Under the pieces are notes generated by a model, which was given only the letters and a program-made list of their open reading frames with translations, had not been told where the DNA came from and made no database searches. Shown here one piece after another: positions 14,276 through 21,155 of a stretch of DNA of 22,222 nt (positions within the stretch are counted from its first letter, which is position 1; each line of letters begins with the position of its first letter). This DNA comes from Thermosulfurimonas sp. Its GTDB lineage: Bacteria > Desulfobacterota > Thermodesulfobacteria > Thermodesulfobacteriales > Thermodesulfobacteriaceae. The translations under genes were made by a program, and so were the position numbers. Location: assembly GCA_015487645.1 (NCBI GenBank), contig WFPH01000029.1, forward strand, positions 1 to 22,222, read 5' to 3'.

Positions 14276-14562
14276 GGCTTCCCGAGAATTGGCGCAGGGT
14301 GATCCGGGAAACGGCAGAGAAGGTCTTCGGCCCCGGGACCGAAGTCTACCTTTTCGGAAGCCGGGTGGATGACAGCGGGCGGGGAGGCGATATAGATCTT
14401 TATGTGGTTCCCGGTGAAAAAGACGATCTTTTTGAAAGGAAGACCCGTTTTCTGGTGGAGTTGTGGAAGAGACTCGGGGAGCAGAAGATAGACGTAGTCC
14501 TTTCCCGGGATCCGGAACGCCCCATAGAAAGGGTGGCCCGCAAGGAGGGAGTCAGGCTTTGA
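14272..14562 (+). CDS. MNT-type minimal nucleotidyltransferase, MntA-like antitoxin
   Basis: This 96-aa protein carries the polymerase-beta-like signature G29-S30-x9-D40-x-D42 and a third acidic residue in K-I-D74-V-V. These are the metal and NTP-binding residues of minimal nucleotidyltransferases. With the HEPN gene overlapping it by 4 nt, it fits the MntA/HepT module, in which MntA silences the HEPN RNase by adding AMP units to a tyrosine near its active site. All catalytic residues look intact. Its start overlaps the stop of the DUF362 gene. Confidence 0.9.
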   Translation: MRLPENWRRVIRETAEKVFGPGTEVYLFGSRVDDSGRGGDIDLYVVPGEKDDLFERKTRFLVELWKRLGEQKIDVVLSRDPERPIERVARKEGVRL

Positions 14563-15032
14563 CCGAAACCTTAAGGCTTCGCTTGGAGCGCAAAAGGGAG
14601 CTCGTGCGGAGGCATCTTGAGGTGCTAAAGGAGGCTTTAAAAACCCTTAAGGAAAAACTGGGGGAATTTTCGGAAGAAACGATTGAAAGGGCGCGAGCTG
14701 GGGGCGAGATCCTTCCCTATCTTGATCAGGTAGCTTATCGCTTCGCCAAGCTTCAGGAGGATTTTGGGGATCTTCTGAGGCTTTTTATGGTTTTTAAAGG
14801 GGAAGAAGCGGAAAGGCTTCCCGTGCTTGATCTGGTGAATCTTTCCGAAAAACGGGGGCTTTCGGTTTCGGCGGAGACCTGGCTCAAATGGAGGCGCCTG
14901 CGGAACGTCCTGATCCACGAATACCCGGAGGAAGAGGAGGAAATCGCTCAAGCCTTAAAGGAGATAGAAAGAGAGATCCCGAAACTTGAAGGGCTGCTTA
15001 AGGAGATAGAGGATGGGGTTCAGGCCTTTTGA
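14559..15032 (+). CDS. HEPN-domain RNase toxin, HepT-like
   Basis: This is a 157-aa, highly helical, charged protein. The HEPN active-site motif R-x4-H-x-Y is exact: R115-N-V-L-I-H120-E-Y122. Tyr122 is the residue that MntA-type partners AMPylate in characterised pairs. TTG 14559 is chosen because it overlaps the upstream stop as TTGA, follows AAGGAGG by about 11 nt and starts where the HEPN helix begins; an earlier in-frame ATG at 14463 would lie deep in the mntA gene and adds unrelated sequence. An RNase is expected; the target RNA cannot be read from sequence. The last 20 nt overlap the Smr gene. Confidence 0.88.
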   Translation: MTETLRLRLERKRELVRRHLEVLKEALKTLKEKLGEFSEETIERARAGGEILPYLDQVAYRFAKLQEDFGDLLRLFMVFKGEEAERLPVLDLVNLSEKRGLSVSAETWLKWRRLRNVLIHEYPEEEEEIAQALKEIEREIPKLEGLLKEIEDGVQAF

Positions 15033-15600
15033 GGGGTTAAAGGAAAAGATTCGGGTGGAGGATCTTCCCCGGGGGCCGGAAAGGCCGCTTTGTCCGGAGG
15101 ACCCGGAGGAATTCTTCCGCAAGGTCAAACCCCTTGAGGATCGCAATTTCTTCTGGGTCCCCTGTCCCCGAAGGCCTTATCGGGAGAGGGAGGATCCCTG
15201 GCCGCCGAAACCCCTCAGGGTACGGATCTCTCAGACCTCGGAGTACATGGAGGGGCGGGCCCCAGGGGTAAGCCGGGCCCTGCTTGAGGAGCTTCGGGAG
15301 GGACGCATCGCCGTGAGCCGGGTGCTCGACCTTCACGGACTCACCGTGCCGGAGGCCGAGGTGGCCTTCCATGAGTTTTTGCGGGAATGCCTCTTTCGGG
15401 GTGACCGCTGCGTGCTCATCATCCACGGCCGGGGGCTTTCCTCCCCGGACAAACCGGTGTTAAAAGAAAGGGTGAGGTTTTGGCTTGAGCGCGGCCCTTT
15501 GAGGCGCTATGTGCTGGCCTATGCCAGCGCGCGCCCCTGTGACGGAGGCCCGGGGGCCACTTACGTGCTTCTTACTTCTAAACCATGGAAGAAAAAATAA
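15013..15600 (+). CDS. Smr-domain protein (DNA/RNA-binding or nuclease)
   Basis: This 195-aa protein starts at ATG 15013 behind AAGGAG. Residues 1-100 are a proline- and charge-rich N-terminal region without a recognised domain. Residues 104-190 form an Smr domain: the strand V-L-D-L-H-G-L-T (104-111), the helix E-A-E-V-A-F-H-E-F-L, the central I-I-H-G-R-G-L-S-S (136-144) and the end A-S-A-R-P-C-D-G-G-P-G-A-T-Y-V-L-L. This is the stand-alone Smr type, not MutS2. Smr domains nick branched DNA or cleave RNA in studied cases. Its start overlaps the HEPN gene by 20 nt and its end overlaps the next gene by 16 nt. Confidence 0.92.
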   Translation: MGFRPFEGLKEKIRVEDLPRGPERPLCPEDPEEFFRKVKPLEDRNFFWVPCPRRPYREREDPWPPKPLRVRISQTSEYMEGRAPGVSRALLEELREGRIAVSRVLDLHGLTVPEAEVAFHEFLRECLFRGDRCVLIIHGRGLSSPDKPVLKERVRFWLERGPLRRYVLAYASARPCDGGPGATYVLLTSKPWKKK

Positions 15601-16718
15601 AAAAACCGGCCCACGGACGGAACAAGGTCCTGATCCACGGTCTTCCCGGAACCGGGAAGACCACCCTCATTGAAAAGGTGGCGGCCGGGCTTTCCGGGCC
15701 GAAGAGAGGTTTCATCACCCGGGAGGTACGGGAGGGCGGCCGCCGTATCGGGTTCAAGATCCACACCCTCGACGGCCGTTCGGCCTGGCTGGCTAAAAAA
15801 GGCCGGGGCTGGCCCCAGGTGGGCAAATACAAGGTCTTTCTTGAGACCTTCGAAAAACTCGCCCTTTCGGCCCTGGCGCCGGCCGAGCCCGGAACCATCT
15901 TCGTGGTGGATGAGATCGGAAAGATGGAAATCTTCTCCGAGGTCTTCCGGAATCGCATCCAGGAGCTTCTCTCCGGGCCGGATCCGGTGCTGGCCTCGGT
16001 GGGCTACGGAAAGATCCCCTTCCTTGAGGAGATCTTTCGGCTCGAAGATCCCATCTTCTGCGAGATCACCCCGGAAAACCGGGACTATCTGGTGGATCGC
16101 ATCCGGGTGGAATTTGAACGCCCGGGTCGCCTCATCGTCTTTGAGGGTATAGACGGTTCGGGAAAAAGCACGCTCGCCCGGGAGGTCTACCGGCGGCTCA
16201 AGGATAAAGGGCTTCCCGTCCTTCTCACCCGGGAGCCCTCCGAGGGAGAGTGGGGAAAAAAGGCCCGGGAACACCTCTCCAGAGGCACCCCGCTTTCTCC
16301 CCAGGCCTATGCGGAGCTCTTCCTGCGCGACCGGAGGGATCATGCTGAGCGCCTCTTGATCCCGGCCCTCTCTCAGGGAAAGATCGTCCTCTGCGACCGT
16401 TACTATCCCTCCACCTTAGCCTATCAGGGAGCCGAGGGGCTTGAGGTCCGGGAACTCTGGCGAAGGAACGAGACCGTGGCCCCGGTGCCAGATCTCGTGG
16501 TCTTCGTGGATCTTCCGGAGGATCTGGCCCTTAAAAGAATCGATAGAAGCGGAAGGAGACGCGAACTTTTCGAAGAACCGGAAAAGCTAAAAAAGATACG
16601 GGAGATATACCTTGAAATCCTTCCCCGTTTCCGACACCTACGTCTTTCGGCCGAACGGCCACCCGAGGAACTCTGCGAGGAGGTCCTGAATGCCCTACCC
16701 TATCCGGATCGTGATTGA
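15585..16718 (+). CDS. THEP1-type NTPase fused to thymidylate kinase
   Basis: This is a 377-aa two-domain protein. Residues 13-175 form a THEP1 nucleoside-triphosphatase: Walker A G19-L-P-G-T-G-K-T-T27, R-G-F-I-T-R-E-V-R, and Walker B V-V-D-E-I-G-K-M-E. Residues 182-377 form a complete thymidylate kinase (tmk): P-loop G188-I-D-G-S-G-K-S195, L-T-R-E-P, the D271-R-Y-Y-P-S-T-L-A-Y-Q-G dTMP-binding motif and the R-S-G-R-R-R lid. Thymidylate kinase phosphorylates dTMP to dTDP and is essential, so this may be the organism's only copy. Both ATP sites look intact. The start has no good Shine-Dalgarno and lies within the end of the Smr gene, suggesting translational coupling. Confidence 0.9.
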   Translation: MEEKIKKPAHGRNKVLIHGLPGTGKTTLIEKVAAGLSGPKRGFITREVREGGRRIGFKIHTLDGRSAWLAKKGRGWPQVGKYKVFLETFEKLALSALAPAEPGTIFVVDEIGKMEIFSEVFRNRIQELLSGPDPVLASVGYGKIPFLEEIFRLEDPIFCEITPENRDYLVDRIRVEFERPGRLIVFEGIDGSGKSTLAREVYRRLKDKGLPVLLTREPSEGEWGKKAREHLSRGTPLSPQAYAELFLRDRRDHAERLLIPALSQGKIVLCDRYYPSTLAYQGAEGLEVRELWRRNETVAPVPDLVVFVDLPEDLALKRIDRSGRRRELFEEPEKLKKIREIYLEILPRFRHLRLSAERPPEELCEEVLNALPYPDRD

Positions 16719-17067
16719 GGACCTAGTGCTTTCCGCCGAACTCTTTGAGACCGAATGTGCCCGAAGGATTTACGAGGCCCTGCCCCTTGAGGCGGAGATC
16801 AACACCTGGGGCGACGAATTCTATTTTGCGATCCCGGTAGAATGTTCCCCAGATGAGACCTATACCCTTAAAGTCAAAGTGGGAGACATCGGTTACTGGC
16901 CTCCGGGCCGGGCGCTGGCCATCTTCTTCGGTCCCACCCCGGCCTCCACCGGCCCGGATCCGGTCCCGGCCAGCGAGGTCAACCTGGTGGGCCGTCTCCT
17001 TGACGATCCGCAAAGACTCCGGGAAGTGCGGAAAGCCCGCACCGTACGCCTGGAGATTCCTTCATAA
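16690..17067 (+). CDS. Cyclophilin-like protein, TM1367 family
   Basis: This is a 125-aa small beta-rich protein. The family blocks W-G-D-E-F-Y-F-A-I-P-V, V-G-D-I-G-Y-W-P-P-G-R-A, I-F-F-G-P-T-P-A-S and V-N-L-V-G-R are clear. Relatives have a cyclophilin-like fold, but no reaction is established for this family and peptidyl-prolyl isomerase activity should not be assumed. GAGGAGGT lies just before ATG 16690; the start is 29 nt inside the kinase gene, and the stop shares a base with the SNF2 start (TAATG). Confidence 0.88.
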   Translation: MPYPIRIVIEDLVLSAELFETECARRIYEALPLEAEINTWGDEFYFAIPVECSPDETYTLKVKVGDIGYWPPGRALAIFFGPTPASTGPDPVPASEVNLVGRLLDDPQRLREVRKARTVRLEIPS

Positions 17068-20000
17068 TGAGCCGAACCCGAAAAATCCCTCTTTTCGGAG
17101 AGCTGAATCTCCCGGAATATGAAACTCCCTTCTCCGGGGAAGATCTCGAAAAAGAGGTGGCCCTGTGGTGTGCGCTTCTCGGACGCTTCAATCAGAAGGA
17201 TGTCCTGAGCCGGGTGAGAGAATATCTCTCGGAGAGCCGAGAAGTTAACCTCCCCGAAAATCGCATAAGGGAAAAACTCAAGACCTTTTTAAAAAAGGAG
17301 AAAATCCCTTATCAGGGAACGGAATATGTTATTTGCGGGGAAAAGTCCCTGGCCATCCTCCGGTCTTTTTCGCCGGAGGAGGTTCACGAACGCGTGTTTT
17401 TCGTCCGGAAGAGGATTCGGAGCGAAAACCTTCCCTATTCGATACGGGAAGGACAGATCCTTTCCCGGGGCCTTCTTTTTACCCCGGAGCTTCTTTCGGA
17501 GGTAGAAGAGCGATTTCACGGATGGAGCGAGCCTCTTCGCGAACTCGGAGAATCCCTGCCCCTTTTCCCCGATCTCCTAAAGAATATCTCGAGGGAGATT
17601 CTCCTGGTGGTCCTCGAAGAGGTGCTCTACCAGGCCTTTGCCCGGGCCGAGGGCCGTCTTCCCCTGTGGCTTGAGACCCTGGAGAAGGATTTCCCTTACC
17701 AAGACGAGGATTTTGTCTGGCTCTTTTTCCAGGGGGCCCTTCTTGCGGGTCGAAAAAATATGGCCCAGAAGCTCAGAGAAAAGATCGAGACTCCCTGGCG
17801 CAGGGCCTATGCCGAGGCTCTTCTGAAATTTCTTTCCGGGGAGTCTTATCTTTCGGCCCTTAAAGAGGCGGAGGAGTTTTTCCGGACGGGGAGTCGGCGC
17901 AAGTACTTTTTACCCGATGGGCCGCTTGGGCTGCTTGCGCCGCTCATGGCCTTCCTTTCCCGGGATCCCGAGCGCCAGGCCTCGGTCGCGCCGCAGTGGT
18001 CTCATCTTTCGCGCCGCGTTCCGGAAAACTGGCGGGAGGAGGTCGCCCCGCTCGGAAGATTCCTGCGATCCCTTACGGAGAATAAAATCATCTTTCTCTC
18101 CTGGGAAGAACCTTTCTCGCTGGAGGGGCTCGTCTTTCTCTGGCTGGAAGCTTTAAGCGAAGATCCCTTTCCTCTTTTCAGGCCCGAAGGGGCCTCGGAG
18201 CTCGCCCGGGAGCTTGAGAAGACAGGCCATCTCCTCTGGGCCCTCGAGATTCTGGGAAGTCTTTCCCGGAAGCACGCCGCCTTTCGTCCTGAGGTAGAGA
18301 GACTCGTTGAGCGCACGGGGTTTCGCCCTATCGTTGAACGCTTCTTTGAAGAACCCTCCTGGGAAGAACGCCTGGCCCGGCTGGAAAAACTCCTTGAGTT
18401 CGAGACCTCCAAAGGTCAGGAGGAGGGGAAGAGACTGGTCTGGTTCCTCAAGCTTACAGAGTACGGCTTTAGCCTTGAGCCGGTGGAGCAGAAGCGGCTG
18501 GCCCCCGGCCTGTGGAGTAAGGGTCGCAAGGTGGCCCTGAAACGCCTCTATGAGGACAAATATCCCCTTCCGAACGAGCACGATCGCCGAATCGTCCGCC
18601 ACATCCAAGAAGAAATAGTCGGATACGGCCGCTGGAGAAAGGTAAATTATACCTTCCGGCCCGAGGTTCTCGAGGCCCTGGTGGGACATCCCCTGATCTT
18701 CGACGCCCGCACCGGAGAACACCTCGAGGTGGAAAAACTCCGGCCCAAACTCCTCGTCGAACGTCTCCCGGAGGGTCTACGTTTACGGGTAAAGCCCCGG
18801 GTCTCTCCGGAAAACGAATGGCATCTTTTCCGGGAGGGGTCCCGGTTGCGGATCTTAAGGCTTAACGAACCTCTAAAAGAAATCCTTTTCCTTCTGGGAG
18901 GGGACGGCCTGGTGGTGCCGTATGAGGCCGAGGAACGGCTGCAGAGGCTGCTCCCCGGGCTCGGCAGGTGGCTTGAAGTGGAGGCGGAGGTGGCCCTGGC
19001 CGAGGGCCGGGAAGTCCCGCCGGAGAAAAAGCTCGGGCTTTTCCTGAAGCCGATGGCCGAAGGCCTTAAGCTTACGGTAAGGAGTCTCCCCCTCGGAGAG
19101 GAGGGGCCGCGTTTTGTGCCCGGACGCGGACGGGAAGAGGTTCTCACCCGGGTAGGTGAAGAGGTCCTGCGCACAAGACGCGACCTTTCCACCGAAAGGG
19201 AAAGATTCCGGGACCTCGAGAAAAAACTTCGGGAAATCGAGAGTCTTGAAAGACTGGAGGAGGGAGAATGGCTGGCTCCGGACCTCCCGAGCGCCCTGGA
19301 GCTGCTTGAGGCCCTTTCCGGGCTTTCGGGAGAGGCCTATCGGATCCTGTGGCCCGAAGGGGAACGCCTGCGGGTTGAGCCGATCACGGAAGTGCCGGAG
19401 GTGAGAGTCCTTACCGCCGGGGAGTGGTTCGAGGTGGAAGGCAGACTCAGACTTCCGGAAGGGGAAATGGATCTTAAGGAGATTTTAAGTGGTCTCAGGG
19501 AAGGGCGCGGGCGTTTCGTACCCCTGGAGGAGGGCCGTTTCCTGGCCCTTAAGGAGGAAATCTACCGGAGCCTCAGGGAGCTTGCGGAGCTTGCGGAGAT
19601 TCGGAAAAACCGGGCCCGGATCCATCCCTTAAAGGCTCTGGCCTTGAGGGAAGAGGGTCTTCGAATAGAAGGAGACGAGGGCTGGCGAGAGTTTCGCCGG
19701 CGGCTTGAAACCGTGTTCGACGAGAATCCCGATCCGCCTTCCGGGCTCCGGGCCGAACTTCGGCCCTACCAGCTTGAGGGCTACCGCTGGCTCTGGAGGC
19801 TTTATCGCCTGGGGTTCGGAGGGTGCCTGGCCGACGACATGGGACTGGGAAAGACCGTCCAGACCCTGGCCTTGCTTTTGGCTGCGGCGGAGGCAGGCCC
19901 GTCCCTGGTGGTGGCCCCGGCCTCGGTGCTTTCGGTCTGGCAGGAAGAGGCCCGAAAGTTCGCCCCGGATCTCCGTTTGATCCCGCTTGCGGAGGTGGAG

Positions 20001-21128
20001 TCGCGCTCTGCGGCTCTGGAGAAGGCCTCCCCTGGCGAGGTCTTTCTGGTATCCTACGGGCTTCTCCAGCAGGAAGAAACCGCGGAGCTTTTGAGGAAGG
20101 TTGCCTGGAACGTGGTGGTGCTGGACGAGGCCCAGCACATCAAGAACTACCGCACCAAACGGGCCCGACACGCCTACGCCCTTTCCGCTCGTTTCCGTCT
20201 GGCCACCACCGGAACCCCGGTGGAAAACCGTCTAGAGGAACTCTGGGCCCTTTTCCGGTTCCTGAATCCGGGACTTTTGGGTTCCTACGAGGAGTTTCGC
20301 AAGCGCTTTGTGATCCCCATCGAAAAGGAGAAAGACTCCGAAGCCAGGCGGCGACTGCGGCGCATAATAAAACCCTTCCTCCTGCGCCGCACCAAGGCCG
20401 AGGTGCTGGAAGAGCTTCCGCCGAAAACCGAGGTCACCGTGCCGGTGGTGCTTTCCTCCGAGGAAAAACGCCACTACGAGACTCTCCGGCTCAAAGCCCT
20501 TCAGGAAATTGAAGCTGCGGACCGGCCGGAAAAGAAACGTTTCACCATCCTATCGCAGCTTACCCGCCTAAGGCTTTTTTGCGCCAGCCCGCGGCTGGTC
20601 TTTCCCGAGGAGGATCTTCCGGAGAGCAAGATCGAAGCTCTTCTCGAACTCCTCGAAGAGGCCCTTTCCGCCGGACACCGGGTACTCGTCTTCAGCCAGT
20701 TCGTAAAATTCCTGCATCGCCTGGAGGAAACCCTTCGGGAGAAGGGCATAGGGTATCTTAGTCTTTACGGGAGCACCCCTTCGGCCGAAAGGGCCCGACG
20801 GGTGGAAGATTTCCGGCGGGGCGCGGCACGGGTGTTTCTCCTTTCGCTTAAGGCCGGAGGCTTCGGGCTCAATCTAACCGTAGCCGACCACGTGATCCTG
20901 TGTGATCCCTGGTGGAACCCCGCGGTGGAGCTTCAGGCCACCGACCGGATCCATCGCCTGGGGCAGAGCCGCCCGGTGACGGTCTACCGACTGGTGACGA
21001 GAGATACGGTGGAGGAAAAAGTCCAGACTCTCCAGCAGGAGAAACGGGAACTGGCGGCGGAGCTTCTTTCCGAAACCGGTCCGCCTACGGCCCTTGACTG
21101 GGAGAGTCTTCTCGAACTTTTGCGCTAG
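17067..21128 (+). CDS. SNF2/SWI2-family DNA-dependent ATPase with a long unassigned N-terminus
   Basis: This is a 1353-aa protein. The C-terminal ~460 residues are a complete SNF2 motor: R-P-Y-Q-L-E-G (Q motif region, about 897-903), D923-D-M-G-L-G-K929-T Walker A, D1020-E-A-Q-H Walker B, T-T-G-T-P-V-E-N motif III, V-F-S-Q-F motif IV region, A-G-G-F-G-L-N-L motif V and Q1290-A-T-D-R-I-H-R-L-G-Q1300 motif VI. Residues about 640-890 resemble the SNF2-associated region of bacterial members. The first ~600 residues are helical and charged, with no C-x-C-x-n-C-x-H SWIM zinc finger, which many bacterial members have. Activity as a double-stranded DNA translocase is expected; the cargo is unknown. 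It ends the run of overlapping genes. Confidence 0.93.
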   Translation: MSRTRKIPLFGELNLPEYETPFSGEDLEKEVALWCALLGRFNQKDVLSRVREYLSESREVNLPENRIREKLKTFLKKEKIPYQGTEYVICGEKSLAILRSFSPEEVHERVFFVRKRIRSENLPYSIREGQILSRGLLFTPELLSEVEERFHGWSEPLRELGESLPLFPDLLKNISREILLVVLEEVLYQAFARAEGRLPLWLETLEKDFPYQDEDFVWLFFQGALLAGRKNMAQKLREKIETPWRRAYAEALLKFLSGESYLSALKEAEEFFRTGSRRKYFLPDGPLGLLAPLMAFLSRDPERQASVAPQWSHLSRRVPENWREEVAPLGRFLRSLTENKIIFLSWEEPFSLEGLVFLWLEALSEDPFPLFRPEGASELARELEKTGHLLWALEILGSLSRKHAAFRPEVERLVERTGFRPIVERFFEEPSWEERLARLEKLLEFETSKGQEEGKRLVWFLKLTEYGFSLEPVEQKRLAPGLWSKGRKVALKRLYEDKYPLPNEHDRRIVRHIQEEIVGYGRWRKVNYTFRPEVLEALVGHPLIFDARTGEHLEVEKLRPKLLVERLPEGLRLRVKPRVSPENEWHLFREGSRLRILRLNEPLKEILFLLGGDGLVVPYEAEERLQRLLPGLGRWLEVEAEVALAEGREVPPEKKLGLFLKPMAEGLKLTVRSLPLGEEGPRFVPGRGREEVLTRVGEEVLRTRRDLSTERERFRDLEKKLREIESLERLEEGEWLAPDLPSALELLEALSGLSGEAYRILWPEGERLRVEPITEVPEVRVLTAGEWFEVEGRLRLPEGEMDLKEILSGLREGRGRFVPLEEGRFLALKEEIYRSLRELAELAEIRKNRARIHPLKALALREEGLRIEGDEGWREFRRRLETVFDENPDPPSGLRAELRPYQLEGYRWLWRLYRLGFGGCLADDMGLGKTVQTLALLLAAAEAGPSLVVAPASVLSVWQEEARKFAPDLRLIPLAEVESRSAALEKASPGEVFLVSYGLLQQEETAELLRKVAWNVVVLDEAQHIKNYRTKRARHAYALSARFRLATTGTPVENRLEELWALFRFLNPGLLGSYEEFRKRFVIPIEKEKDSEARRRLRRIIKPFLLRRTKAEVLEELPPKTEVTVPVVLSSEEKRHYETLRLKALQEIEAADRPEKKRFTILSQLTRLRLFCASPRLVFPEEDLPESKIEALLELLEEALSAGHRVLVFSQFVKFLHRLEETLREKGIGYLSLYGSTPSAERARRVEDFRRGAARVFLLSLKAGGFGLNLTVADHVILCDPWWNPAVELQATDRIHRLGQSRPVTVYRLVTRDTVEEKVQTLQQEKRELAAELLSETGPPTALDWESLLELLR

Positions 21129-21149
21129 GACCTTTTTGTGAGATAAAAT
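21120..21149 (+). promoter_or_regulatory. Promoter overlapping the SNF2 stop, ahead of the membrane fusion gene
   Basis: TTGCGC (4 of 6) at 21120-21125 is followed after 18 nt by TAAAAT (5 of 6) at 21144-21149, which ends six bases before ATG 21156. Transcription would start at the start codon, giving a leaderless mRNA, in line with the absence of a Shine-Dalgarno. Read-through from the SNF2 gene is also possible. Confidence 0.45.
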
Positions 21150-21155
21150 ACCCCT

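Noticed and set aside
14463..14558. Longer start for the HEPN gene at ATG 14463
   Set aside because: It lies inside the nucleotidyltransferase gene and adds 32 unrelated residues; TTG 14559 overlaps the upstream stop and fits the domain start.
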